A stretch of 64,000 bases of DNA, taken from the NCBI RefSeq assembly GCF_022581195.2, contig NC_061463.1, forward strand, positions 12,276,001 through 12,340,000, given 5' to 3'. The notes beneath the pieces were generated by a model. The model was not told the origin of the DNA. It ran no database searches and saw only the letters and a program-made list of their open reading frames with translations. Of this stretch, positions 47,666 to 58,939 are shown in pieces. The position numbers and the translations under genes are program-made. Every line of letters starts with the position of its first letter. Positions within the stretch are counted from its first letter, which is position 1. Source of the stretch: Helicoverpa zea (Eukaryota; Arthropoda; Insecta; Lepidoptera; Noctuidae).

Positions 47666-49810
47666 TGTGGCTCACTTTAAGCCGATGATGCTTATATACG
47701 TAGTCTAGAACGTTCGAATAACTTTAATTAAAATTTTAGATGGCAGGGTGTAGGATATTGATGAAATTGCGTAACGTAACACAATTTCAGTTTTTGTTGG
47801 GAGACCTTGATGTTGTTCGAAGGTTCAATATTGTTGGGTAATATAAACTTTGCTGTTTATTTTTTTGTTCACGAAGAAACATGTTTGAGTTTCTTGTAAC
47901 ATTGCTAACGAGTGATAAAGTATTGAACAGATTGCTCGATATTTTTTTTCCAAATCTTAGAATTTTGTAATATACAAAAACTCATACGTTCTCTATTCTG
48001 AAAACTAATGAATATATCACGATCCCTAAGTGTACTGTTAGTGGAAGAACATACAATTTTATAAAACAAATGAATGTGTTCGCCGGTTCGTCGCGGAACT
48101 TAGGACCGCCAGCCAGGTAAGACATGCAGCCAGCCAAGTGGCGCCCAACGTGGGACTCGTTCCTGTTCAGCTCGCACTTTGCTTTGGCGGGTAGTATGAT
48201 GATGTAAAGTATTTTTAAATTAATTTATGCTTTTATTCAGTATGAATAGCATAAAAAAGTATTAAAACAATCTCAAGCTTCATTTGAAAAAAAAAAAAAA
48301 AAAGAAATACTTGAGACGCTTGATACACTACAAGTGATATTTTCATATTAAGTAAAGGTCAATTTTCATTGCGCTTCACTAAAGCATAATTAAATAAATA
48401 CTTGAAAGTTAAATAAGTAAAAAATAAAGTTACGTTTACAAATCTCAAGAACGTAATAATACTCTTTTAATTTCAAATGACATTCGAATTTGTAAAGCTA
48501 CACTAAAAATTGAAGCAGACACTGACCTCAAATTTTAACATTTAATACTGTAATAGTGAAAAATAAAAGTATCTAATCGTTTCCACATACTCGGTAGTTA
48601 CTTCAATTAGTCCTTGATATGTCTGCAGTGTGGGACACTCCAATTTGTCAAGAGTTGTTGATACTTTATACTTGTACTTGTTGTGTGTACGATTATGGGT
48701 ATTCTAATGGAGCAATTTACTACGATTATACGATGACGATAGATACGATTGACTAAGCATCGACTGTTATCGTTTTTGCATGCAAATTTTGTTGTTTCCG
48801 TATTTTAATAATTAAATTGGTTTAAGTTACTTGATGTTTAATTTACTTTTGAACCGTGAATATTATCTTTACAAAAATAAAAAGGGTAAGTCTACATTAA
48901 TTTCACTAGAATTTTAAAGCAAAAGATCATAAGGGTAAAATATGTTTTCTGATTCATCAACAATGAGTCAATCATTGTTGATGAATCAGAAGTAGTATCA
49001 ATGAAGGCAGAATTTTAAATTTTACTATGGTCTGATCGTTTTTGGTGCAATTGACAGTTCTGTCAATCAGTACAAAATTCAGTACCACTATAAATACTTT
49101 TTGCTTATTTTGCACTAGCAACACAGGTTTTTTAATAAATAATTTCCAGTGACAAAGTATTGCAACAAATCGATGTTTTTATTCCACAATCGAGTGTCCG
49201 CTTTGTTCGATTAAATCGAGTTAAAAATCAATTACGCGGCCTCTCGAGTGAAGTGTTGTTCATCGTGTTATCGATTGTTACAATATTAATGTTTGTTAGA
49301 TTACATTGTCATTGGATATTTGAATTTTTGATGGGTTGGTCAAGTGCGGTTCAAGTGGACCAACTATTAAATTGTTGTGACTTGGATGCCATTTAAATGA
49401 AAATGAAATTAAGTTTGAAAAAAAAAATTGTTGTTCGTTATATGACTTTGTCTTGTCTACACTGAGAACGTTGACATGATAGTTTAGGGTTTTGTTCTTC
49501 TTATAAAGTAAGTTGCAAGTTTAATTACCTTGCAAGCCCTGATGTCAGAGTTTTAAGTTAAGAGGACGAATTGGAATTTTTGGCGCCAAGGATCTCAATT
49601 TTTCTCAGTAAATACAAAACGGATTAAAATACAACTTGGTTACCTGAAAGTTCATGATATAAACCTTATTTTGTTAGACGTAGAAACATGATTAGGTAAC
49701 TTTTATAACAGAGAAAAATATATCAAACATACCTCTTTTTAAAAAGAGATTCACATATTAGTGGCAAACGGGACCGATTTAAGCCTCTTAACTTTTTTAG
49801 TAGTTGAGTA
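47666..49810. other. noncoding stretch with LTR-motif fragment and palindrome
   Basis: No gene. At 48149-48168 TGGCGCCCAACGTGGGAC is a third primer-binding-site-like motif, here on the plus strand. An A run lies at about 48288-48303. A perfect palindrome at 48948-48990 is listed separately. ORF 49160-49396 (78 codons) has no recognised domain. Confidence 0.5.
48948..48990. repeat. perfect 19-bp stem palindrome with 5-nt loop
   Basis: The arms TCTGATTCATCAACAATGA (48948-48966) and its exact inverse (48972-48990) flank the loop GTCAA. The geometry matches the 12062-12108 palindrome, although the sequences are unrelated. Confidence 0.9.
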
Positions 49811-50310
49811 TATATGTTATGGACCAAGTGATAAATTGAGCAGTATACATAATGCCCGGTCATTATGAAAAATGCCCAATATGAGAGCGCAATTTGATAA
49901 TAATTATTCAAATAATCAAATTGACCGGGCACTATACATATTGCCCGTGACCTTTTGGGCAAAGTAATACAAGCAAAGTAATAACATATTTATATTCATT
50001 TTTTTATTGTTATTGCCATTTAATTTAAAATAAACTGAATATTAAACCACTTAAATAATCAGCCTCATGATTTGGATTAATTATGAAGGACTTCTGCCTT
50101 AAAAATCCACTAGTTTTTGCATTTAGAAGTTAAGGAAAGTCATATTTAAAGGGTCCTTATTAAACAGGCTCCTTTTTTTTTTTTTTTTTTTTTTCTCAAT
50201 AATCTTGCGATCGGCTTTACCAGCCTTAAACAGATTTTTTGTGAGGATTTATTGACAGTTGAGAACTGTTCCTCCAGCGAGGAAACCGTCTCATATTAGA
50301 TTGGGATTAG

Positions 50311-52983
50311 TCAACAAAGAACGTCCCATGTGTGTTGTCTTTTTAGCCTTCTGTCCTTTAACGATTCACAGAGTGCTGATGCAAGTGTGTTGGTATGAGC
50401 GTCGATGCGACTCTTGTAAGCTTTAACTCTATTTTCTATTTCTTTCTTGACCATATTCATTTCAGTGTATTCATGGAGTTCATTTGTTCTGATAAACAGT
50501 GGTGCATTGGTTATTATTCTCAGTGCTTTATTTTGGAACCGTTGCAGAATCTCCACATTTGAGTTTTTTGCTGAGCCCCATAACTCAATTCCATACGTCC
50601 ACACGGGTTTGATGACAGTTTTGTAAATAAGTATCTTATTTTCCATTGTGACGCAGGATCTTCTGCCTACCAGCCAATTTAGGGTTCTGAGTCGTGCGTT
50701 TAACTCTTCGCGTTTTTTTTTTATGTGGATTTTCCAGGTTTGCTTCCTATCAAGATGTATGCCCAAATACTTGGCTGAATCGTGATGGGGTAGAGTATCG
50801 TCTCCGAGCTTGATTGGAGGGCAGTTTTCTTGTCTCAAAGTAAAAGTGACATGCACTGATTTATTGGAGCTGGCTCTGATTCGCCACTTTTTCATCCAAG
50901 AATTAACTTTGTTCAAGTGGGTCTGGAGGGCCAAGGATGCTTCAGTAGGGTTTTTGTGGTTGCAGAGTGCCGCTGTGTCATCAGCGAACGTTGCAGACAG
51001 AACATTGTCACTTGTGGGTATATCTGCAGTATATAATATGTACAAAGTGGGGCCTAAAACAGATCCTTGTGGTACCCCAGCCTTTATGCTATGAAAAGCA
51101 GAGTAGGTGTCATTTATTTTAACTCTGAATATCCTGTCCTCCAAGTAGGACTTCAAGAGTAGGTATAAATTGTGTGGAAGTTGCTTTTTTATTTTGAAAA
51201 GTAAGCCCAAGTGCCATACTTTATCAAAGGCTTGTTGTACATCAAGGAAAACAGCAGAGCAGTATTGTTTTTTCTCGAGAGCTTCTCTAATTTTATTAAC
51301 AACACGATGTACTTGTTCTACAGTGGAGTGACCACTTCTAAATCCAAATTGGTGTTGGGGGATGTTGTTATTTTCATTAAGAATTCGTGTTAACCTGCGT
51401 AAGATGATTTTCTCAAACAATTTCGAAAGAACTGGTAAAAGGCTTATTGGTCTGTATGAAGATACAAGATGCGGGGGTTTGCCAGGCTTAGGAACCATTA
51501 TTATCTCTGATATTTTCCATATCATAGGGATATATCCAATTCTAATTACACTATTAAAAAGTTGTGTTAAGGCAATTATGCCTCTTTTTGGAAGTTGTCG
51601 TAGAATTTCAGCTGTTATCAAACAAAACCCAGGTGCCTTATTTAACTCCAGACCTTTTATTTCTCTTTGTACTTCTCGAGGTGAGCAGCTTTGTGTCGGA
51701 AGGCAGAGTTGTAGATCAGTTTCGAGATACGCTTTTATTTCTTTTTCAGTTGCAATATCACCACTGTTTGGAATGAAGACTCTATGCAAAAACTCCCCAA
51801 ACGCCTCAGCCCGCTCTTTATCTGATCTAGCCCAGGTGTTATCATTATTTCTGATAGGGTGATTTGCGACCTGGGGGGCCCCCTTACTACTTTTTACACT
51901 GTTCCAGAGAGAATATTCGTTTCTGCCTTGAGGACTAAGGTTAGTCAGTTTATTCTGTAGGGTCTCATCTTCAATATCCTTAAGGTATTGTTTCAGCTCA
52001 GCAGCAGCTTTATTAAATGCCTTTTTGTCCTGGGAATGTTGACTGCAATGCCACACTCTTCTGAGTCGCCTTTTTTCCAGGATTTTTGTTTTAATGTCCA
52101 TGGGCACATTCTTACTACCTCGTTCCAGTGTTGTAACCGGTGTACATTTCCATGCGGCTGTTTGTATTAGGTTTGTTATAGTTGTTGCATATTCCTCAAT
52201 ATCATCTTCCGTTTTAAGTTTCACTTTCAGTTTTAGGTTTTCATTAATGTTGTCCCTGAACGCGTCCCAGTCAGTTTTTTTGGTGTAGAGTCGCTGTTTT
52301 GTTGGTTTTTAAAAAAAAGTGGTACTTATAGTGGCTATTAATGGCGTGTGATCTGAGCTGCTGTCTAGGCAAGTGTCTACCTTTAGGTAACGGTTTGACA
52401 GCCCTTTATACACAAAGAAATCTAGAAGATCGGGTGTCTTATTCGGATCTGTAGGCCAGTACGAGGGTTTGCCTGCACTCAGTACATAAAGTTTGTTTTT
52501 GTCTATACTTTTTTTCATTTCTCGGCCTCTGGGTAAAGTTAGTCTAGATCCCCAGTGAATATTTTTCGCATTCCAATCACCTCCACATATGAATCTATGG
52601 CCAAGTGTTTTAAAATAACTTGTAAATGCTTCTTCTTTCAACGTATGTTTCGGTGGGCAGTATACGGCTGACATAGTTAGAGATCCCTGATTGTCATGCA
52701 CCGTTATTGTAGTTGCTTGAATTGATTCTGTTTTGTATGCCGGTAGAATCTCATGCTTGATGTGCTTTTTTATAACTACAGCTGTGCCTGCATGAGCAGT
52801 TCCATCAGGGTGGAATGTTGAGTAAATGGTGTAATTTTTAAATTCAATTTTCTGACTTGATGTTAAGTGCGCCTCGGATATAAGAAGGACATCAATATTT
52901 TCAAGTTGCAATAAGGTTTGTACGTCATATTTATGTTTAATCAAGCCATTTGTGTTCCAAGTTGCTACTTTCAGAGGAGCCAT
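50311..52983 (-). pseudogene. Jockey-like ORF2, endonuclease/reverse transcriptase, with one in-frame stop
   Basis: ORF2 starts at the ATG at 52983 (MAPLKVATWNTNGL). The endonuclease occupies the first 224 codons: WNTNGL, SEAHL, CGGDWNAKN and the catalytic SSDHTPL near its end. A TAA at 52309-52311, inside an A/T homopolymer, follows; the same frame resumes immediately as KPTKQRLYTKKTDWD, so no frameshift is involved. The reverse transcriptase follows with YRPISLLPVLSKLFEK, FLDVQQAFDKVWH, AGVPQGSVLGPTLY and FADD at about residue 666 of the joined frame, then a C-terminal KYLGIHLD segment. Total 890 codons. With the single stop the copy is probably inactive unless it is a sequencing error in the homopolymer or is read through. 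Confidence 0.93.
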
Positions 52984-52984
52984 G

Positions 52985-54403
52985 TTAATGGAAAAGTTTG
53001 TTGATTACTGTTGTTAGAAGGTTCATCATTGTTGACATTTGATCTAGTAATTTATCTAGCTTTAAAGCTTGTTGTGTGAGTAGAGTCTCTAAATTATTAT
53101 CATAAGTTGGGGGGTGCATTTTCAGAGTATCTGCATAGGATTTTATTTCTATGGAGTTTTTGTTGGGGGGTCTAGATTTCTCAAACATTTGGTGTCTCTG
53201 TTGTCGTAATCCGGTGTTTTTATTGTCTGGCTGCCATTCATTGTTTGATTTATTTGTAGTTGTAGGAGGATTGATTGATCTTGTTGTTTTTTTGTTACCT
53301 GTTCTTCTAGATAGTATCTCTTTGTATACCTCACACCCTTTGTAATTTGCTGGATGCGCACCTTCACATAATGCGCAGGTCGCGGGGGTATTGCGGTCTT
53401 TTTTGGGACAATCTGATGTCTTATGGTCCTGTGCACATTTTACACAGCGGTATGGCCGCATGCAATAATTTTTTGAATGGCCATATTGTTGACACCTTTG
53501 GCATTGCGTCATTGTGTTTCTCTTATGAGGCTCTTCAATGACCACAATTTGGTTGTTGATAGATTTAATTGATTTAGCAGCATTGTTATTAGGGCCAGCC
53601 ATTAGATTTATAAAAAATGTTGATGTTGGTATTTTTTCTGGGCCATGTTTGACATTGATAATTTCACCCTGTACTTTATTTCCAGTTTTTTCAACTTCTT
53701 CAATTATGGCACTATGAGGGGTTGAATGATGGAGTTTTTTAATAACTAGACGACAGCACCGTTGGTCTTTTCTGTTAAAAGTGTGACCTATTAGTCCATT
53801 TTCACGAACTATGGTAATAATTTTCTTGTAGGCTTCGATATCTGTGGAATTTATTCTTAATTGATTTTTATTTATGGATTTTAGGAAGAAATCGTCTCTA
53901 TTGGCTACGGTATTAATAAGTTCAATTAATTTATTTATGTCTTCAATACCATATAATATAATGGGTGGAGGTTTGTTCGGGCGTTTCTCTTTGTTTTCAG
54001 GCTCATTATCTATCTGATCAATCTGTAGGCTGTTATACCTATTGTTAGTTTCAATTGCTTCAGGAGATGGGGTTTGTGACAACTTTTTTCGCTTGTTGCC
54101 TCTAGTTGTTGGTACACTTTGCCATTCCGGTGGGCGGGGTGTGCTATTGCTTGATGTTTGCATATTCTGTTCCTCTGTCAGGGGAGTAGCGTTAGTTGTT
54201 ACTAGCTGATCTTCATTTCTAAGGGAAGGACTCCTTGGTCTATTCATAAATAAGCTAGGGTGAAAAGCTTGCTGGACATATCGTTTTCCAGTAGCATTCG
54301 CTATTATAGGTGGCTGGTTACTCATAACTACGCATTCGGCGCTTGTTTCATTTGGTGCGTGATTCCCAGCGTCCACTAAATTTCCAACATTTTCCGAGCT
54401 CAT
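52985..54403 (-). CDS. Jockey-like ORF1, gag-type nucleic-acid-binding protein, 472 aa
   Basis: ORF1 starts with MSSENVGNLV and has a polar N-terminal half (residues 1-145) followed by a folded region (about 145-295) of the type that precedes the zinc knuckles in Jockey gag proteins. Three knuckles follow: C-x2-C-x4-H-x4-C at 301-314, C-x2-C-x3-H-x4-C at 320-332 and C-x2-C-x3-H-x6-C at 343-357. The C-terminus ends in a hydrophobic helix-like segment (LLDQMSTMMNLLTTV). The protein would coat element RNA in the cytoplasm and accompany it to chromatin. Its TAA stop is one base upstream of the ORF2 ATG (TAACATG), so ORF2 may be made by reinitiation. The ORF is complete, with no lesions seen. Confidence 0.93.
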   Translation of the reverse strand: MSSENVGNLVDAGNHAPNETSAECVVMSNQPPIIANATGKRYVQQAFHPSLFMNRPRSPSLRNEDQLVTTNATPLTEEQNMQTSSNSTPRPPEWQSVPTTRGNKRKKLSQTPSPEAIETNNRYNSLQIDQIDNEPENKEKRPNKPPPIILYGIEDINKLIELINTVANRDDFFLKSINKNQLRINSTDIEAYKKIITIVRENGLIGHTFNRKDQRCCRLVIKKLHHSTPHSAIIEEVEKTGNKVQGEIINVKHGPEKIPTSTFFINLMAGPNNNAAKSIKSINNQIVVIEEPHKRNTMTQCQRCQQYGHSKNYCMRPYRCVKCAQDHKTSDCPKKDRNTPATCALCEGAHPANYKGCEVYKEILSRRTGNKKTTRSINPPTTTNKSNNEWQPDNKNTGLRQQRHQMFEKSRPPNKNSIEIKSYADTLKMHPPTYDNNLETLLTQQALKLDKLLDQMSTMMNLLTTVINKLFH

Positions 54404-55133
54404 AGTAGAATTTTATTTATTATCACTATTGCAACACTTTTCCATATGTCAGATGACATATTTCAAATGTCAAAGACAAATAATTAAAATTATTAAAAAA
54501 TATGAGGGTGGTTAAAGAAAAATTTGGAAATTTGATTGTCACTCTGGGTTTTTAGATAAAGTTTTCTGCTTTAATCACTATCACTTTTCTTTCACTAACA
54601 ATGTCACATCGAAAACACTGACTAAATAATGTTTTTATCACTATTCTATAAAGGTTTGTACAGTTTTACACTTGTTTTCACTAAAATCTCCAACAGCACT
54701 TTCGCGCGTGTTGACAGTTGACAGTCGATCTTTTTCAGGCTCCTTTTTAATATAATTATTCGCCCCGAATAATGTATGTTGCCTTCTAAATTACTAAGTC
54801 AGCCACAATTAACGAGCAACTAAATAATACTATCTCAGCCACTCGTTATATAAAATTTATTTATTTAGCTTCTATTTTTTTAACTCAGTACGTTTAAAAT
54901 GTAAGCAAGCAACATGCAGCAAGCATGGCTTCTGTCACGGCTCCGGTGCTGCGGGGCTCCGGCGGGCGGTCCCATGCGAGCTTATCGTCGCAGATGGTTT
55001 TCACGCTCACCGCCGCAGCTTCGGCTTGCTGGCCGCCTCGCCTCTCCACACTTACGCGGTTTTGAATTGCACTCTAGGGGTAGGACAGACAAGACTACGT
55101 GGAGTCGGTTTTGCAGCGATACGTTTTCGTCAC

Positions 55134-55274
55134 ATCATCCTCCGAGCCTTTTTCCCAAACTATGTTGGCGTCGGCTTCCAGTCTAACCGGATGCAGCTGA
55201 GTACCAGTGCTTTACAAGGAGCGACTGCCCTATCTGACCTCCTCAACCCAGTTACCCGGGCAACCGTTACGTGG
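55134..55274 (-). mobile_element. 5'-truncated SINE fragment with 16-bp target duplication
   Basis: The 16-bp GATACGTTTTCGTCAC occurs exactly at 55118-55133 and 55275-55290. The DNA between reads, on the minus strand, as the 3' third of the SINE seen full-length at 15145-15528 (GTTGAGGAGGTCAGATAGG ... GGAGGATGAT). About nine extra bases at the 5' junction (GTTACGTGG on the plus strand) match neither. It lies inside TIR element copy 1, to the right of the Jockey-like element. Confidence 0.88.
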
Positions 55275-55481
55275 GATACGTTTTCGTCACTAACTTCAAT
55301 TTTTTGCTTTATTATCAAATTGCCCAACTGTCATGTAGCAATATAATAATGCCCGTGCAATGTGATAAATAATGAAGTTAAGATAGTTATTAATCACTTG
55401 GCCCGATAAAGCTAGACATTAGTCATAATGCTCGGGCATTATTAATAATGCCCGAATTAATCACATGGTCCATAACATATA

Positions 55482-56914
55482 CATACTCTTTAAAATTGTA
55501 GAAGGAATTTTTATCAAATTATCATTTCTAAATAATAAAATTACAAAACCATTTTGTCGCTTACGACTTTTAGTTATAAGCTAGCGCGCGTATTGTTATC
55601 CTCGCCCCGCTCAGACGCTCCGACCCCTTTTGGCGCCTTAGATGCGCGTGCTGGTTATGGAATTATTGTTGACCAATTCGTCGCCTTAAGCGTAAGAGAT
55701 AGCGCAATCTTAAAAAATCACATTAGTGAAACTTTAAAACCAACCATATCGAAAACATTATCATCAACACAATTGCACATAACCATCCATATGAATTAAT
55801 CAGCTTATTTATAACAACGTGTGTGTATAATTGAGCGCGCGACCGACGCGAGCGATACGATACGCGCGCAGGATATTGACGCGGACAATCATTTCCGAAC
55901 TACTATCTGTACATTGAATCTCTGTAATGTATTGTACTGTACATTGAGGATGTAGGTACTAATGTTATGAAGGGGTATTTGTTTGTTTTTACTATAGGGG
56001 AGGATAGTTATTCATTCTTTTAGGACTCAAGCGAGGCTGTTGTTTAAAAGATTATGCAGTATCTTGCGTGGTCAAGGTTTGAAAATAATAATTTGTCAAA
56101 GATTAATTGCTACGTGCCAAGTTTTTAATAGCCTGGAATTACTAAGCAAAAATGTTAAAACAATTTTTCAAATGCAACAAAGGTATGCTCATGCATTGCA
56201 CTTACCATATGAATTTAAAATGAAAGCTCCCTCGTTATAAATAACCAACAATTTGATATCATTTCGGCTAATAATAAATCTTTTCAGTGACAGTGCTGCT
56301 TACAAAACTGTCACAATTCCAATATCGTATGGCAGCCAACTTATTATGACACCTTTGATATCTACATGAATTTTAATATCATTCGATAAAATGGCGCTAC
56401 TGAACATTCAGACACTATTGATAAAAGAATTTGTTCGTAAAAGTGTCATTATGATATGATATTTATGGCTTCGGTGAAGATATAATTTTCATAGGCGGGA
56501 CATCCTGAATACATCAAGTTTAACACATAAAGATACGGTCTTTAATGTGACTGACCTAACGTTCATATACCTCGATAAGTTTCCAACGATCAAGAAAGGA
56601 TGGAAATACATACATATATTATGGCAGATGTCAACCATAATGTCCCACATCTCTTCTAACACCGGATTTTTAGGAACTGCCTTTTAAAAGTTTTGACCTT
56701 CAAAAAGCGCAGATTTTCAGCCTACTCTGAATAAATGACTTTCTTTTATCACCACCTCCAGTTCACGAAATTCCGTGTACTGTACAAATAAGAAAAAAAA
56801 ACCAGCGTCCACCTCGGAATGGAGGCAAAAGGCACGACATACCCTTAAAGTGTACTTTACAACTTTTAATTACCTCGTCCGTCATTAAGTCGTCTCTGTA
56901 CTTGCCTATGCGTA
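55482..56914. other. noncoding stretch
   Basis: Short ORFs at 55554-55799 and 56040-56240 show no domain. A GCGCGC-rich patch lies at 55835-55875. No repeat boundaries could be set. Confidence 0.5.
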
Positions 56915-56928
56915 GGGTAGACACTCGC

Positions 56929-57655
56929 GTGCCTTTCGATGCGTCTGGTGCAGGTGCTGTCCGGACATGGCTGCTTCGGATCGTACCTGCACCGGATTGG
57001 GAGGGAGGCGACCCCACAGTGTCACCACTGCGAAGCCACGGAGGATACGGCAGAGCACACACTCCAGGTGTGCCCATCGTGGGCTGAACCCCGCCGCGCC
57101 CTGCTGGCAGTGGTCGGGAACGATCTCTCGCTTCCCAGCGTGATTGCTGCCATGCTGGGAGGTGAAGAGACATGGGAAGCGGTAGCCTCCTTCTGTGAAG
57201 ACATCATGTCCCAGAAGGAAGCTGCGGAGCGCATGCGGGAGAACGATCCTCTCGCGGTGCCGCTCCGTAGACGAAGAAGGGGCAGAAGACGGCGAATACA
57301 ACCTCCGTCCCCATCCGCCCTGGGGGGTGATCAGCGGGCGACAGGCGCGGGGGCGCCACCGCCTGCATCACAAGGATCAACCCCTGCGCTCCGGCCATTA
57401 TAAGGATCCATCCCCACTAGGGGGAGGAATGAGGGGCCTGCCGTAAGGCGGGCAATCGCCGGTGGGGGACTGGATGCCATAGATTCCCAGACCCCCTCCA
57501 CTCAGGCGAGGTCGGAGTGCCGCTGGGCCTTTTTAGTGGGTATACCGGGAACTTTTTACCGGGGAGTCCCACATACCCCTCTCCCGTCCCCCGACGGGAA
57601 GGGGATGCGTAATAGCATTTTTAGCCCAGCGACAACAAAAAAAAAAAAAAAAAAA
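56929..57655 (+). mobile_element. 5'-truncated R1-like retrotransposon fragment
   Basis: GGGTAGACACTCGC (56915-56928) and GGGTTGACACTCGC (57656-57669) are the target duplication, 13 of 14 bases identical. Between them lie the C-terminal end of an R1-like reverse transcriptase, a GC-rich 3' UTR and a 19-bp poly(A) tail (57637-57655). The 3' UTR differs from that of the 39.5 and 60.4 kb copies, so this is a separate R1-like subfamily. Confidence 0.92.
56930..57403 (+). pseudogene. R1-like reverse transcriptase C-terminus
   Basis: The frame is open from the truncation point and reads CLSMRLVQVLSGHGCFGSYL, then the zinc knuckle CHHCEATEDTAEHTLQVC (C-x2-C-x8-H-x4-C), CPSWAEPRRALL, and WEAVASFCEDIMSQKEAAER. 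A long basic Arg-rich tail (PLRRRRRGRRRR) and a Pro/Ala-rich end follow. All catalytic parts are missing. The Arg-rich tail is in frame and longer than in the related copies. The overlapping minus-strand ORFs of up to 136 codons are shadows of this GC-rich coding sequence. Confidence 0.88.
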
Positions 57656-57669
57656 GGGTTGACACTCGC

Positions 57670-57981
57670 CCAAGATACTCACGACCTAGGAATTTCGGGT
57701 CCTCAAGACTTACTTATCGTAGAGGTTTTAAAAAGTTATCACAGCATCAATTCAAAAAAATATGTTTTTTGATTAAACAAGTTTTTTATCAATTTATTAA
57801 GGAAGTACTCCTCGGACTCTATGGAGTACATAATGAAGTAGATAGGGAAAGTACATAAGCGAATAGGAGTGTAAGTTGGCTTATAGATACATGAAATGGC
57901 AGATTGGGGAGTAAATAAAGAAGTACATAGGGGAGTACATTATAATTGAATTATCTCCATCAATTCCTTAAAGCCTGAAGA
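57670..57981. other. spacer with degenerate GGAGTACATA-type repeats
   Basis: Between the R1-like copy and the fold-back element, several imperfect units of the form GGAGTACATAATGAAGTA and GAAGTACATAGG recur irregularly. No gene. Confidence 0.5.
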
Positions 57982-58146
57982 AAAGGACAATGCCTAAAAA
58001 CGTCCCCACCCACCAACAGACTTGAAAGTAGTGTCATTGGATGCGCCTCATTTAATAGATCATTTCTTATTATGGAGACATATTCCAAAAGTATGGGGTT
58101 TAGGAACTATAAGACAATTTAGTATCCTTAATAATCAATTAACTTC

Positions 58147-58808
58147 TATTTATTATTTCCGGTAGTTATTCTATCCTTACGAATAACTACCGGAGATATA
58201 TCGTGAAAGACGGGACGGTTGACATATGTCGGGCATGTCACCATCCGGGTGAGTCTATCAGACATATTATATCTGGTTGTTCTCGTTTGGCTAATGGTGA
58301 ATATTTGCACAGACATAACCAAGTGGCCAAGATCATCCACCAGCAGCTTGCTCTGCAATACAACCTTGTAGACCTTGAGGTACCGTACTACAAGTATGCG
58401 CCCGACCCAGTTCTCGAAAAGGACCATATCACGTTGTACTGGGATCGATCTATCATCACTGACAGGACTATTGTAGCCAATAAGCCTGATATTGTGGTGA
58501 TAGATCGATTAGCGCGCCGCGCGATGATAGTCGATGTCGCCGTTCCGCATGACGAGAACCTTGTGAAAGCTGAGAAAGAGAAACAAATAAAGTATCTCGA
58601 CTTAGCGCACGAGGTTGTCGCCATGTGGAGTGTCGACACGGCTGTTGTTGTGCCGATTGTCGTTACGGCCAATGGTTTAATAGCCAAGAGCCTCGACGAA
58701 CACCTCAGGAGGCTCTCGTTGGGCGGCTGGATCAAGGGACTGATTCAGAAGGCAGTACTCCTTGATACGGCACGTATTGTGAGGAGGTTTCTGTCTCTGG
58801 GACCCTAA
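58147..58808 (+). pseudogene. R4/Dong-like ORF C-terminus: zinc knuckle and restriction-like endonuclease
   Basis: The frame is open from the truncation point and enters recognisable sequence at NNYRRYIVKDGT. In the 201-codon ORF from 58203, a zinc knuckle CRACHHPGESIRHIISGC (C-x2-C-x8-H-x4-C, residues 9-26) is followed by a linker and a restriction-like endonuclease with Pro95-Asp96 and Asp111 (PD-x14-D, in KPDIVVIDRLARR and IVDVAV). This domain order, with the endonuclease after the reverse transcriptase, separates R2/R4/Dong-type elements from the R1, Jockey and RTE types nearby. The stop at 58806 is the natural end. The reverse transcriptase is missing. The first in-frame codon drawn is GTG, not a real start. 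Confidence 0.82.
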
Positions 58809-58939
58809 CCACCGGTACCTTGGACCCTGTGCCCGATATCGGTGGCAACCTATTTTTTTATATTTTTAAATGTTTTTTATTTTTATATTTAATATTTAAA
58901 AATGTAAATGATATGTTCTAAATAAATAAATAATAGAAA
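58147..58939 (+). mobile_element. 5'-truncated R4/Dong-like non-LTR retrotransposon fragment
   Basis: The 10-bp AATTAACTTC lies at 58137-58146 and 58940-58949. The opposite arm of the surrounding fold-back element (near 59670-59700) shows the same junction without the insertion (AATAATCAATAAACGTCAAG in inverse), which confirms the boundaries. The fragment contains the C-terminal endonuclease ORF, a short 3' UTR (CCGGTACCTTGGACCC, then T/A-rich DNA) and an AAATAAATAAATAATAG tail. A perfect 13-bp inverted pair with a 9-base loop (58159-58193) sits at the 5' end. Confidence 0.88.

Larger units (their letters stand above)
50173..54735 (-). mobile_element. nearly complete Jockey-like non-LTR retrotransposon, 4.56 kb
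   Basis: The element is read on the minus strand: 5' UTR (54404-54735), gag-like ORF1, endonuclease/reverse transcriptase ORF2, a 3' UTR with AATAAA, and a 22-bp poly(A) tail (T run 50173-50194). CAGGCTCC at 50165-50172 and 54736-54743 is the target duplication, possibly longer because both copies run into T-rich sequence. The only obvious lesion is one stop inside ORF2. It was inserted in TIR element copy 1. Confidence 0.93.
49815..55477. mobile_element. TIR DNA element, copy 1, enlarged by nested insertions
   Basis: The termini TGTTATGGACCAAGTGAT (left) and the inverse of TGTTATGGACCATGTGAT (right) are flanked by TATA on both sides (49811-49814, 55478-55481). Both subterminal regions carry GGGCATTAT/ATAATGCCC palindromes. 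Removing a Jockey-like element and a SINE fragment leaves about 0.93 kb with no transposase, so this is a nonautonomous element of a superfamily I cannot name. Copy 2 at 60093-61312 has the same two ends in the opposite orientation. Confidence 0.8.

Noticed and set aside
56763..57398. Minus-strand ORFs of 64 to 136 codons over the R1-like copy
   Set aside because: GC-rich antisense shadows of the R1-like C-terminus; no independent motifs.
58388..58735. 115-codon minus-strand ORF
   Set aside because: Exact antisense shadow of the R4/Dong-like endonuclease coding sequence.
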